Below, piece after piece: positions 1-8,347 of a DNA stretch of 58,260 bases. Both the position numbers and the translations under genes were made by a program. The stretch is from an uncultured beta proteobacterium (GTDB taxonomy: Bacteria > Pseudomonadota > Gammaproteobacteria > Burkholderiales > SG8-41), in NCBI GenBank assembly GCA_902825845.1, contig CADECM010000010.1, positions 1 to 58,260 of the forward strand, in the 5' to 3' direction. Each line of letters starts with the position of its first letter. Within the stretch, counting starts at the first letter, position 1. The notes below the pieces were generated by a model that worked only from the letters and a program-made list of their open reading frames with translations, had not been told where the DNA came from and did not search any database.

Positions 1-1060
1 CATCCCGATCGGCATTGCGCAAAATACGCTTGACCGCAGGCGTTCTAAAATTCTCTTTAAAAACAGATACTTGCGATAACGCATTATCAATGGCTTCTAC
101 GGTGACTTTGGCATCACCCTGCACATAGCAATCGGCCACGCGGTCGTTGCCCATCACCACCACCGGCTCGGCGTTGATGTGCACGATGCGCGCCTTCGGA
201 TACAGCAGACCGCCTTCGATGGTGTGTGGATTCAGGCTCGCGCCCACTGCAATCACGCAATCGGCTTCTTCAAACAAGCCCATCACCGCGTGCGTGGAAA
301 ACATGCCGGAAATGCCCGCGTGAAACTCGCCTGCTAGCGCGCCCTTGGCCACCAGTGTGGTCGCGGTCAACGCGCCTATGCGTTGCGCGAGCTTTTCCGC
401 GGCATCCACCGCGCCCGACAGCACGGCGCCATCGCCGACCACCACCACCGGCTTCCTGCTGGCCGCAATGATGTCGACGGCCTGCGCCAGTTGATCTTCC
501 GCCGGCCGGATGCGCTGCTGCCCGGCATAGAGCGACGACGAGGGCAGATAGTCATCACCATCACTATCGATGTTCACATCCTGCAAGTTCATCGGATAGG
601 CCAGCACCACCGGACGCCCGTGCAGCCGCGCCTGATAAAACGCCTGCCGCACCGCGTCCTCAGCGAACGACGGCGTCAGCACTTCGATATAGCCCGCGCC
701 GGTGGCGGTGACCAGGCGCTCCTGGTTCAGCGACTGGTTCTGCCACTCATTGTTGAAATGGGTGCGGCTGGTATACACCACCACCGGCACCCGCGCCTTG
801 GTCGCCGCCACCAGCGAGGTCGTCATGCGCGTGATGCCGGGACCATGTGTGACGTGGCACACGCCGACCTTGCCGGTGGCCCGTGCCCAGCCTTCGGCCA
901 TCGACAGTCCCGCGCCTTCGTCGCGCACATCGATCATGCGTACGCCGGGCTTGGCCGACATGGCGGCAGCCCACGACATGTTGCCGTCGCCCATCAGGCC
1001 GAAGACGGTGGTTGCGCCCTCCTTGACGAAGGCGTTGGCTACGGCTTGATAGATCTTCAT
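1..1060 (-). CDS. Thiamine-diphosphate-dependent enzyme (acetolactate synthase-like), 3' end outside window
   Basis: About 353 residues are visible from ATG at 1060; the gene runs off the left edge, so the C-terminal cofactor domain is not seen. The N-terminal pyrimidine-binding domain is clear: GLMGDGN near residue 21 and the conserved glutamate in RDEGAG (about E48) that activates the thiazolium ring in this superfamily. A central domain with VVVVGDGAVLSG and INAEP segments follows. The family includes acetolactate synthase, benzoylformate decarboxylase and oxalyl-CoA decarboxylase; the substrate cannot be told from this half. Codons near positions 43-73 are AT-rich and belong to the dispersed AT-rich repeat. 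Upstream lies a decayed amidohydrolase fragment. Confidence 0.85.
   Translation of the reverse strand, partial: MKIYQAVANAFVKEGATTVFGLMGDGNMSWAAAMSAKPGVRMIDVRDEGAGLSMAEGWARATGKVGVCHVTHGPGITRMTTSLVAATKARVPVVVYTSRTHFNNEWQNQSLNQERLVTATGAGYIEVLTPSFAEDAVRQAFYQARLHGRPVVLAYPMNLQDVNIDSDGDDYLPSSSLYAGQQRIRPAEDQLAQAVDIIAASRKPVVVVGDGAVLSGAVDAAEKLAQRIGALTATTLVAKGALAGEFHAGISGMFSTHAVMGLFEEADCVIAVGASLNPHTIEGGLLYPKARIVHINAEPVVVMGNDRVADCYVQGDAKVTVEAIDNALSQVSVFKENFRTPAVKRILRNADRD
43..73 (-). repeat. AT-rich dispersed element, copy a (inside ThDP enzyme gene)
   Basis: On the minus strand it reads CAAGTATCTGTTTTTAAAG and continues A/T-rich. It matches the family consensus TAAGTATTTGWTTTTA at nearly every position and is translated in frame as part of the ThDP enzyme (residues around SQVSVFKENF). 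Confidence 0.6.
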
Positions 1061-1115
1061 AAGTGAACGTGGTTTGCCACGAAATTTTCTCCCCATCAGA
1101 GGCACGCACGGTAGC

Positions 1116-1203
1116 GGATTATCGGTGCCGGTCACCGGCTTGTCCACGCCGACCTCATGCGCGAAATGGCGCAGCGATTCGTCGCCTACAGGCAGCGCGT
1201 CGT
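1116..1203 (-). pseudogene. Remnant of an ACMSD-like amidohydrolase gene
   Basis: The stretch aligns without gaps to 4637-4724, inside the complete amidohydrolase at 4504-5592; by hand count about 72 of 88 bases agree. Read on the minus strand it gives DESLRHFAHEVGVDK followed by GTDNPLP, against DEALRHLAHEVGVDK and GTDHPIP in the intact gene. There is no open frame beyond this fragment and it is cut off just upstream of the ThDP enzyme. It is most simply the leftover of a duplicated or exchanged amidohydrolase gene. Confidence 0.7.
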
Positions 1204-1218
1204 TGCCGCGCCGCGCAC

Positions 1219-3261
1219 TCAATCCACCGACGGCGCCTCGCTGCGCCAGTCCAGTTGCCGCACCACCTGCCGCCACTTGTCGCGCTCGGCCAGTACCCGC
1301 TGCCGCAGCGCGTCGATGCTGACGTCGCCCACCTGCATGCCATCGGCCGCGAGGCGCGCAACCATGGCGGGCGACCGCAGCACGTCGGCGAGGCCGCGAT
1401 TGATCTGCGACAGCACTGGCAGCGGCGTTTTCGCCGGCGCGAACAGCGCATACCACTGCGGCACGTCGATGCCATCAAGGCCGGCTTGCGCCAGCGTAGG
1501 AACATCCGGCATGGCCGACAGGCGCGCCCGACCGGCCACCGCCAGCGCGCGCAGTTTGCCGCTGCGCAGATACGGCAGCGCGGTGAACAGGCTGGGAAAC
1601 ATGATCTGCGGATTGCCGCGTGCCACCGCGGCAATAGCGGGGGCCGCGCCCGCATGGGTGACGCCCGTCATCGTGACGCCACTTTTCAGTTGGAACAATT
1701 CGGCGGCGATGTGCGGCACCGTGCCGTCCCCCGCGGAGGCGTAACTCCAGCGCCCCGCTTGTTGTTGCAGGAACCCGATCAGTTCGTGCACGTCGCGCGC
1801 CGCCACCTCGGCGTTCACCACCAGCAGCGTCGGCGACTGCCCCACCAGCCCCACCGCCTCGAAATCCGTCACCGGGTCGTAGCGCAGGGTTTGCAGTGCA
1901 GGGTTGATGCCGTGGGTCGCGATGTAGCCGAACAGCAGCGTGTGCCCGTCGGGCTGCGCCGCCGCCACGTATTCGCTGGCGATGCTGCCATTGCCGCCGG
2001 CGCGATTGTCGACCGCGACGGTGCGGCCGAGCCGCGGCCCGAGGTCGCGCGCCAGTGCCCGCGCCAGGGTATCGTTGCCGCCGCCGGCACTGGTCGGCAC
2101 GATGATCTGAATGTCGCGCGACGGAAACGGTGCCGGCGCTGCGCCGGCCGCGGGGTCGGCGCCTCCGGCGCCGGCCGTCCCCGGCGGAAACACATAGCCG
2201 GGCAGGGTCAGTTCGCCCTGGAAAATCTTGCGCGCGGTGCGCACCAGCGCTGCGCGGCTGACTGTGGCCGCCTGCGCTTCACCTTCGATTTCGACCTCCA
2301 CCTCGATCTGCCCGCCGGGATGCAGCACCACCAGGGGATGGCGGCCGGGCGCCCTCGGTTCGCCGCTTGCCACCGTGCCCGGCAGCGCGAACGCCGTGGC
2401 CACGCCGATCGCGCCGGTTACCGCATGCGAGGCATGGCAGCGCCGCGGCGTGAAGTAGCGCGAGGTGATGCTGAGCGCGCTGTTGCCGGCGCTCACCAGC
2501 ACCGGCTTGGGCACCACGCTGCCCGACACATCACCCAGCCCCATGCGCCGGCCCGCCTCCAGCCGCAGGCTTTCAATGCGCGCCATCAACGGCGCATTGG
2601 CATCGAGTTCCGCCGGCCGCTCGCGCCCGCTCAAACCGAGGTCGGCGGCACGCAGCATCATCAGCGGCATGGCGGCGTCGATGCAGGTCATGTCGATGCC
2701 ATCGACGTGGTCGATGCGGTTGCCGGTCGGAAACAGCTTGCCGGTGACCGCGCCCCAGGCATCGAGGAAGTTGAGCCATATCGGCGCCGCCGTGCCCGCC
2801 ACGCCATCGATGCGCGCGTCCCCGTCGTAGGTCACGCGACCGCCCGGCGTGTTGACGGTGACATCGATCCTGGCGCCGGTGTTGACGTTGAACACGCGCG
2901 CGGTGGTCTGCCCCGGCCGCGCCGCGATCAGGCCCTGCTCGATGGCGAACGGCACCACGCCTGACAACATGTTGCCGCAGTTGGGGCGCGTGTCCACCGA
3001 CTGATGCCCCACGCCCACCTGCGCGAACAGATAGTCGACATCGCAATCGGCCCGCTTCGAGCGCGACACGATGGCAACCTTGCTGTTGAGCGTGCTGTTG
3101 CCGCCCAGCCCGTCCAGTTGCAGCGGATCGGACGCGCCGATGGCGCCGATCAACGCCTGATCGCGCGCCTCGTCCCCCTCGGGCAGCCACTCGCGCAGGA
3201 AAAACGGGCCGCGCGAAGTGCCGGCACGCATCAGGACACAGGGCAGTTTCAGGTTCAGCAT
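1219..3261 (-). CDS. Fusion protein: PrpF/GalD-type 4-oxalomesaconate tautomerase + TctC-type substrate-binding domain
   Basis: 680 residues from ATG at 3261 (an in-frame extension upstream to 3366 has no recognisable content). Residues 1 to about 365 form a complete PrpF-family isomerase: LPCVLMRAGTSRGPFF at the start, a GLGGNSTLNSK motif, RPNCGNMLSGV, and an end resembling usual PrpF termini (ARKIFQGELTLPGYVF). A Gly/Ala/Pro-rich linker of about 20 residues leads into a TctC/Bug domain (VPTSAGGGNDTLARAL, VDNRAGGNGS, AAQPDGHTLL, DVPTLAQAG). TctC proteins are normally exported receptors, but no signal peptide precedes the domain, so the whole product should be cytoplasmic. Both parts look intact. 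It is divergent from a LysR regulator 110 bp away. The function of the fused receptor domain is unknown; ligand-gated control of the isomerase is one possibility. Confidence 0.85.
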   Translation of the reverse strand: MLNLKLPCVLMRAGTSRGPFFLREWLPEGDEARDQALIGAIGASDPLQLDGLGGNSTLNSKVAIVSRSKRADCDVDYLFAQVGVGHQSVDTRPNCGNMLSGVVPFAIEQGLIAARPGQTTARVFNVNTGARIDVTVNTPGGRVTYDGDARIDGVAGTAAPIWLNFLDAWGAVTGKLFPTGNRIDHVDGIDMTCIDAAMPLMMLRAADLGLSGRERPAELDANAPLMARIESLRLEAGRRMGLGDVSGSVVPKPVLVSAGNSALSITSRYFTPRRCHASHAVTGAIGVATAFALPGTVASGEPRAPGRHPLVVLHPGGQIEVEVEIEGEAQAATVSRAALVRTARKIFQGELTLPGYVFPPGTAGAGGADPAAGAAPAPFPSRDIQIIVPTSAGGGNDTLARALARDLGPRLGRTVAVDNRAGGNGSIASEYVAAAQPDGHTLLFGYIATHGINPALQTLRYDPVTDFEAVGLVGQSPTLLVVNAEVAARDVHELIGFLQQQAGRWSYASAGDGTVPHIAAELFQLKSGVTMTGVTHAGAAPAIAAVARGNPQIMFPSLFTALPYLRSGKLRALAVAGRARLSAMPDVPTLAQAGLDGIDVPQWYALFAPAKTPLPVLSQINRGLADVLRSPAMVARLAADGMQVGDVSIDALRQRVLAERDKWRQVVRQLDWRSEAPSVD

Positions 3262-3344
3262 GGACGCCTTTCTCGGTTCGGCCGCGGACGGGCGCGCGCG
3301 ACACCGCCATGATGCGCCATGCCAAGGATGACGTAAAATGCAAC

Positions 3345-3360
3345 ATTCAACATGATTGAT
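3345..3360. promoter_or_regulatory. Candidate LysR-type operator (T-N11-A dyad)
   Basis: ATTCAACATGATTGAT is an imperfect dyad containing T-N11-A, the usual LysR-family recognition shape. It lies 12 bp before the LysR start and in the divergent gap with the tautomerase fusion, where an autoregulatory operator is expected. Suggestive only, because such motifs are short. Confidence 0.35.
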
Positions 3361-3371
3361 GCACACTACGC

Positions 3372-4322
3372 ATGAAACTCGACATCGACGGCATCCAGGC
3401 GTTTGTGCAGGTGGCCAAGCTCGGCGGCTTTTACAAGGCGGCCGACCGGCTCAACCTGTCGCAGACGGCGCTCACCCGCCGCATCCAGAAGCTGGAAGCG
3501 TATCTCGGCCTGCGCCTGCTCGATCGCACCACACGCTCGGTGGCGCTGACCGCGGTGGGGCGCGAGTTCCTGCCGCGCGCCACGCGGCTGGTGGACGAAC
3601 TGACCGAGTCGGTCGATCGACTCAAGGACATGTCGCGCTGGGCCAGCGGCGACGTCGCCATCGCCTGTGTGCCGTCGATGGCCTACCAGCAACTACCCGC
3701 GGTGATCCGCGCCTATGCCGAAAAATTTCCCGCCAACCGCGTGCGGCTGCTCGACCGCAACAGCACACAGGTGGCCGACGCGGTGCGCAACGGCGAGGCG
3801 GAACTGGGCATCCACATCCGCATGCGCGCGCATCCGGAACTCACCGAGCACCCACTGCTGCAGGATCCGTTCATGCTGTTTTGCCGTGCCGACCATCCCG
3901 CCAGCACGCTGAGCCACGTCACCTGGAAGGCCCTGCGCGGCATCGACCTCATCGCCGTCAGCGGCGCCAGCGGCAATCGCGCGCTGCTCGACCACCAGCT
4001 CGCGCGGCACAAGATCGACATTCGCGGCCGCTGCGAAGTGGAGCACCCGTCCACCGCGATCGCACTGGTGTCGGCAGGTGTGGGTGCCGCCATCCTGCCG
4101 TCGGCCACGCTGCTCGAAGGCACGCATCCGGACGTGCGCCGCGTGCCGTTGCAGGAACCGGTGATTCGCCGCACCATCGTACTGATCCGCCGCCGCAATG
4201 CCGCCCTGTCGCCCGCGGCACAGGCGTTTCACGACCTGCTGACGCGGCAATTGTCGCCCGCTGCGTCGCCCGCGCTGTCAACGCGATTGCCAGCGCGAGC
4301 CGGGCGTGGCAAGCGACTTTAA
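3372..4322 (+). CDS. LysR-family transcriptional regulator
   Basis: 316 residues. An N-terminal winged helix-turn-helix (residues 1-60; FVQVAKLGGFYKAADRLN then TALTRRIQKLEAYLGLRLL) is followed by a periplasmic-binding-protein-like effector domain. Length and layout are typical. Divergent transcription from the tautomerase-TctC fusion suggests it controls that gene in response to a tricarboxylate or aromatic-breakdown intermediate; this is inferred from arrangement alone. The C-terminal tail after about residue 295 is rich in Arg, Ala and Pro and is probably disordered. Confidence 0.92.
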   Translation: MKLDIDGIQAFVQVAKLGGFYKAADRLNLSQTALTRRIQKLEAYLGLRLLDRTTRSVALTAVGREFLPRATRLVDELTESVDRLKDMSRWASGDVAIACVPSMAYQQLPAVIRAYAEKFPANRVRLLDRNSTQVADAVRNGEAELGIHIRMRAHPELTEHPLLQDPFMLFCRADHPASTLSHVTWKALRGIDLIAVSGASGNRALLDHQLARHKIDIRGRCEVEHPSTAIALVSAGVGAAILPSATLLEGTHPDVRRVPLQEPVIRRTIVLIRRRNAALSPAAQAFHDLLTRQLSPAASPALSTRLPARAGRGKRL

Positions 4323-4400
4323 TGCGTCTGCGTTACGCACCGTCCGCGCAGACGTGTGTTTCCACCACACGACGCTAATACGCATCATTCGATAAAAATA

Positions 4401-4434
4401 CGTAAATATATGATTTTATTATACTTTTTATTCA
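4401..4434 (+). repeat. AT-rich dispersed element, copy m (convergent gap)
   Basis: Plus-strand GTAAATATATGATTTTATTA and an A/T tail. It is the main content of the 181-bp gap between the convergent LysR and amidohydrolase genes. It keeps the TGATTTTATT core of the family, while the first six bases are less conserved. Confidence 0.5.
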
Positions 4435-4503
4435 TGCCCGATGTACCTGTCAGAGGAGTGGCGCCAGGCACGGATACGGGTCGCGGCACACGGCGGTACT
4501 TTG

Positions 4504-5592
4504 CTACTGCGCGCTGAAATCCGGAGCGATGCCCAACAACTTGCCTGCGGTCTCACCCAGCATCATGCGTTTTTGCGTATCGTCGAAATGCGGGCAGTTG
4601 AGGATGTGATTCACTGAATCGGCCTGCCACGGGATCGGATGATCGGTGCCGATCACCAGCTTGTCCACGCCGACTTCGTGCGCCAGATGGCGCAGCGCTT
4701 CGTCGCTGTACACCAGCGTGTCGTAGTACATGTCACGCATGTACTCCGTGGGCTTTTTCCTGAGCTTGACGCCGGTGTCCATTTCCGGCGCCACGCGCAG
4801 CCCATTGTCGGAGCGCGCCGCATAATGCGGCAGGAAACCGCCGCCATGCGCCGAACAAATCTTGAGGCCGGGAAATTTATCCAGCGTGCCTTCGAAGATC
4901 AGATGCGACAGCGCAATAGTGGTATCCAGCGGATTGCCGATGACGTTGCTGAGCCAGCCATTGCCCTTCAGCCGCGGCGCGAGCGCGGGTGTGCCCTGCG
5001 GATGAATGAACAGCAGAATGCCCAGCTCTTCCGCCTTGCGCCATACCGGATCGAAGCGGGCATTGGCAAACTCGTCGCCGTGCACGCTGCCGCCGATGGC
5101 CGCGCCGCGCATGCCCAGTTTCTTGACGGCGTGCTCCAGTTGCTGCACTGCCAGCTCGGGAAACTGCAGCGCGAGCGAGGCGAATCCCACGAAACGATCC
5201 GCGTGTGCCGCGCACAGTTCGGCGAGCGTCTCGTTGTTGATGTTCACGATTTCAGCAGCGAGGTCACGCTCGCACTGATACCAGTGCGGATTGATGCTGA
5301 TCGCCTCGACGTCGATGCCCTGCTCGTCCATTTCACGCAGACGCCGCGCGCCGACATCCCCCAGGCCCGGTCCGCGCTCCTTGGTGTGGTCCTTGCCCTG
5401 CAATGCCAGCGCCCTGGGAATTACGCAGTGACAATGCACGTCGATGGTTTTCACGCGCTTTCCGGCGACGATCACCTGGCGGCGGCTGCCGCCGCCCGCC
5501 TGCGCGGCAGCTTCGTTGGTGGCCGTCAGCGCGCCGCCGTGGCAGTCGACGAATTGCAATTCAGCCGCGCGGGCAAGATGGTGTTGGTGCAT
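4504..5592 (-). CDS. ACMSD-like amidohydrolase-2 family protein
   Basis: 362 residues. The metal site of the amidohydrolase-2 family (PF04909) is complete: HxH in TIDVHCHC (H53, H55), a histidine in FIHPQG, one in SAHGGG, and an aspartate in GTDHP. Relatives include aminocarboxymuconate-semialdehyde decarboxylase and gamma-resorcylate decarboxylase, so a zinc-dependent decarboxylase or hydrolase acting on an aromatic-breakdown product is likely. The first 48 or so residues precede the usual family start; a GTG at the VKTIDVH position with GGAAAG before it is an alternative start. A partial paralogue survives at 1116-1203. The gene follows the alpha/beta-hydrolase-fold gene, with an AT-rich element in between. 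Confidence 0.88.
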   Translation of the reverse strand: MHQHHLARAAELQFVDCHGGALTATNEAAAQAGGGSRRQVIVAGKRVKTIDVHCHCVIPRALALQGKDHTKERGPGLGDVGARRLREMDEQGIDVEAISINPHWYQCERDLAAEIVNINNETLAELCAAHADRFVGFASLALQFPELAVQQLEHAVKKLGMRGAAIGGSVHGDEFANARFDPVWRKAEELGILLFIHPQGTPALAPRLKGNGWLSNVIGNPLDTTIALSHLIFEGTLDKFPGLKICSAHGGGFLPHYAARSDNGLRVAPEMDTGVKLRKKPTEYMRDMYYDTLVYSDEALRHLAHEVGVDKLVIGTDHPIPWQADSVNHILNCPHFDDTQKRMMLGETAGKLLGIAPDFSAQ

Positions 5593-5621
5593 GAAGCGCT
5601 CCTTGGATGGATGATGTCGAG

Positions 5622-5653
5622 TTTATAATAAAATAAATAAAAACAATAAGTTA
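5622..5653 (-). repeat. AT-rich dispersed element, copy h (upstream of amidohydrolase)
   Basis: The minus strand reads TAACTTATTGTTTTTATT followed by an A/T tail. It begins on the TAA stop of the alpha/beta-hydrolase-fold gene (5651-5653) and fills the gap to the amidohydrolase start. Confidence 0.6.
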
Positions 5654-6460
5654 TGTTATGGGATGCCGCCGCACGAACTGCAGCAGCGTTTGCGCGCAGG
5701 TGTCGGGATCGGTGGCCGCCGCATGAAACGAATCGCCCGCCAGTACCACCAGTTCCGAGTGCGGCACCTGTTCCTGCCACGCGCGTGTCTGTGCCACGGA
5801 GGCGAGGCCGCTCTCCTCGGTGGTGATCACCAGCATCGGGCAGCGGATGTTTTTCACGTCGGCCGTAATGTCGGAAAAATTGATGGTCTCGGCGAAGCCG
5901 GCCTCGGTCGACATTGCCGTGCGCGCCATGTACTGGATCCACCACTCGACACCTTCCCGCGGAAAACGACTGCCCAGCCGCGACCCCATGCTGCGTCGTG
6001 CCCAGTGTTCGATGCCCTGCTCTTCCACTTCGCGCACGCGTGCCGCGCGAGTTGCGGCATCGGCGCGTATCGGCGGCGGCGAGCCGACCACCGTCAGCGT
6101 GTGCACGCGCTGCGGATGGCGCGCCGCAAAAGCGCGATTGATCACGCCGCCAATTTTGGCGCCAACCAGATGAAAGCGCTCAACGCCCAGATGATCCATC
6201 AGCTTCAGGTAATCGTCGATCACGACATCCAGCGTCCACGGAAAATCGCGCGCCATCGGCGTTGACGCACCGAAGCCGCGCATGTCCGGACGCACCACGT
6301 GATAGTGGCGCGCCAGATGCGGCACCCAGCCGTACCACGCCTGATGGCTTTCGTTATTGCCGTGGCACAGCAAAATCGTTTCCGGCCGGGTCCATGGGTC
6401 GGTGAAATCGTCGACGCGATAATGCAGGTCAACGCCGGGAGACAGCGAGATCGTCGGCAC
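5651..6460 (-). CDS. Alpha/beta-hydrolase-fold protein with Lys in place of the nucleophilic Ser
   Basis: 269 residues with a standard alpha/beta-hydrolase layout: oxyanion-region LLCHGNNES (about residue 30), RPDMRGFG, a nucleophile elbow, and a C-terminal histidine in GDSFHAAA (about H246). The elbow reads VGAKIGG, so Lys102 occupies the position of the catalytic Ser in GxSxG. The acid residue region reads ITTEESG. It may therefore be a non-hydrolytic family member, for example a decarboxylase, lyase or binding protein. It sits 58 bp upstream of the amidohydrolase, probably in one transcript. The fold assignment is firm; the activity is unknown. Confidence 0.85.
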   Translation of the reverse strand: MPTISLSPGVDLHYRVDDFTDPWTRPETILLCHGNNESHQAWYGWVPHLARHYHVVRPDMRGFGASTPMARDFPWTLDVVIDDYLKLMDHLGVERFHLVGAKIGGVINRAFAARHPQRVHTLTVVGSPPPIRADAATRAARVREVEEQGIEHWARRSMGSRLGSRFPREGVEWWIQYMARTAMSTEAGFAETINFSDITADVKNIRCPMLVITTEESGLASVAQTRAWQEQVPHSELVVLAGDSFHAAATDPDTCAQTLLQFVRRHPIT

Positions 6461-6550
6461 GAAAATTCCTTATTGTGGCCAAGGGAAGCGCGCGCTTGAT
6501 GTTACCGCATGAATTCCTGCTATGCTGGTCAAAAACGTACCCCTTTTTCG

Positions 6551-6617
6551 CCACGGATTTCACATCTAAACGCAGATCGACCTCAGCAAAATCCGTGTTC
6601 ATCTGTGAAACCCGTGG
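6551..6617. repeat. Imperfect inverted repeat (27-bp arms) before ThDP enzyme gene
   Basis: Arms at 6551-6577 and 6591-6617, spacer 13 bp. By hand 21 of 27 positions pair (CCACGGATTTCACA against CCACGGGTTTCACA in complement). The sequence resembles the 'CACGGAT...ATCCGTGTTCATC' intergenic repeat seen in many unrelated bacterial genomes; that recognition is from memory. It lies in the leader of the gene starting at 6653. Confidence 0.6.
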
Positions 6618-6652
6618 CAAGGATTTTTCTCGTTCTTCATCAGGAGCGCACC

Positions 6653-8293
6653 ATGCCCAAAATGACCGGTCACCGTTACTTCGCCGAAGCCATGAAGGGC
6701 TATGGCGTATCGCATTTGTTTTACGTGAACACCGTAATACCGCCGGCGATGGTGGAAGTGACCAAGCTCGGCGCGACCCAGCTCGTCATCGCGCATGGCG
6801 AAAAGGCCGCGGCCTACATGGCGGATGGCTATGCGCGCGCCTCGAACCGGCCCGGCGTCTGCCTGTGTCAGGACATTGGCAGCACCAATCTCGCCGCGGG
6901 CGTGCGCGATGCGCATATGGCGGGCTCGCCGGTGATCGCGATCTCCGGCGGACAAAACGACATGCCGCGTTACCGGCACGCCTACCAGAACGCCGAAGAC
7001 CACACCGCGTGGGACGGCGTCACCAAAGCCAACTATGCGGTCGACAGCGCCATGCGCTTTCCCGACCTGTTGCGTCAGGCCTTTCGCGAGGCCACCAGCG
7101 GCGCGCCGGGACCCGTGCATCTCGAACTCAAGGGCAATGCCGGGCAGGTGCTCGACCGCGAAGACAATTACGACCTCACCTTCGAGCAGCGCTACACGCG
7201 TTATCCGCCGTTCCGTCCCTGTGCGGAAGACGCCGACATCAAGGCGGCGCTGAAAGAACTGAAGGACGCCGCCAAGCCCATCATCGTGGTCGGCGGCGGC
7301 GCGGTGAAATCGCTGGCGGGCGCGGAAGTAGTGTCGCTCGCCGACAAACTGCAGATCCCCATCGCCACCAGCCTGCATGCGCGCGCGCTGGTGCCCGACG
7401 ATCATGCGCTGGGCGTGGGCGTGCCGGGCACGTATTCGCGCTGGTGCGCGAACAAGGCGGTTGCCGCTGCCGATCTAGTGTTTTTCATCGGCAGCCACAC
7501 CGGCGGCCAGGTCACCCACGGCTGGCAAATCCCGAAGATCGGTACCCGCACCATCCAGCTCGATATCGATCCCCACGAACTCGGCCGCAACTACCCGAAT
7601 GCGGTCTCACTCTGCGGCGACGTCAAGGCCACGCTCACCGCCATGCTGGCACAGGCCGGCGCGCCCACGCCGCGCGCCGAATGGCTGGAACAGGCGCGCG
7701 GCTACGTCGCCGAGTACTGGGCCGAAAGCGATCCGCTGCGCAATTCCGACGAGGTGCCGATACGCCCCGAACGCATGGCCAAAGAGCTTGGCGAATGGCT
7801 GCCGTCGAACGCGGTGCTGGTGGTCGACACCTTTCACGCCGCGCTATGGACCGCGCAAATGGCCAGAATGAAGGCCGGCCAGCGTTACATTCGCTGCGGC
7901 GGTTCGCTGGGCTGGGGATTCCCCGGCACGCTGGGTGTCAAAGCGGCACTGCCCAACACACCGGTGATCGGCTTTGCCGGGGACGCGGGCTTCTACTATC
8001 ACATGGCCGAGATGGAAACCGCGGCGCGTGCCGGCATCAACGCCGTGATGGTGGTCAACAATAACTACTCGGGCGGCGTGGCGGAAGCGGCAACCTTCCA
8101 GAAAGAGGTCAATTTCGCCAGCGTGGCAAACTCAATGGGCTGCGCGGGCTTTCGCGTGGAAAAACCCACCGACATCCGCAACACACTCGACAAGGCGCTC
8201 GCCTGCGGCAAACCAGCGATCGTGGAACTTATCGGCAACCCCACCATACGCGCCAAGCGCGGCTGGGCGCCGGCGGCGATCAGCGGCGAGTAG
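6653..8293 (+). CDS. Thiamine-diphosphate-dependent enzyme, acetolactate synthase-like
   Basis: 546 residues. ATG at 6653 is chosen because CAGGAG precedes it and the longer open frame runs through an inverted repeat. All three domains are present: the N-terminal one has the catalytic glutamate in AHGEKAAAYMADGYAR (E50); the central Rossmann-like domain has IIVVGGGAVKSLAG; and the C-terminal ThDP/Mg site has GDAGFYYHMAEM about residue 443, ending in VVNNN about 28 residues later. The usual GDG is GDA here. Possible activities are an oxo-acid decarboxylase, carboligase or acyl-CoA lyase. The OsmC-like gene follows 54 bp downstream, probably in the same transcript. Confidence 0.88.
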   Translation: MPKMTGHRYFAEAMKGYGVSHLFYVNTVIPPAMVEVTKLGATQLVIAHGEKAAAYMADGYARASNRPGVCLCQDIGSTNLAAGVRDAHMAGSPVIAISGGQNDMPRYRHAYQNAEDHTAWDGVTKANYAVDSAMRFPDLLRQAFREATSGAPGPVHLELKGNAGQVLDREDNYDLTFEQRYTRYPPFRPCAEDADIKAALKELKDAAKPIIVVGGGAVKSLAGAEVVSLADKLQIPIATSLHARALVPDDHALGVGVPGTYSRWCANKAVAAADLVFFIGSHTGGQVTHGWQIPKIGTRTIQLDIDPHELGRNYPNAVSLCGDVKATLTAMLAQAGAPTPRAEWLEQARGYVAEYWAESDPLRNSDEVPIRPERMAKELGEWLPSNAVLVVDTFHAALWTAQMARMKAGQRYIRCGGSLGWGFPGTLGVKAALPNTPVIGFAGDAGFYYHMAEMETAARAGINAVMVVNNNYSGGVAEAATFQKEVNFASVANSMGCAGFRVEKPTDIRNTLDKALACGKPAIVELIGNPTIRAKRGWAPAAISGE

Positions 8294-8347
8294 CCCGCCA
8301 CAGCCCCCCCCTTCAAACCGATCGACAACCCACCAGGAGAAACCCGC

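Noticed and set aside
1063..2964. Long open frame on the plus strand (633 codons)
   Set aside because: Antisense to the tautomerase-TctC fusion, whose two domains are unmistakable; the plus-strand protein has Arg/His/Ala bias and no family match.
6509..6652. Extending the ThDP enzyme start to 6509
   Set aside because: The extra codons run through an inverted repeat and have no family similarity; ATG 6653 has a good ribosome-binding site.
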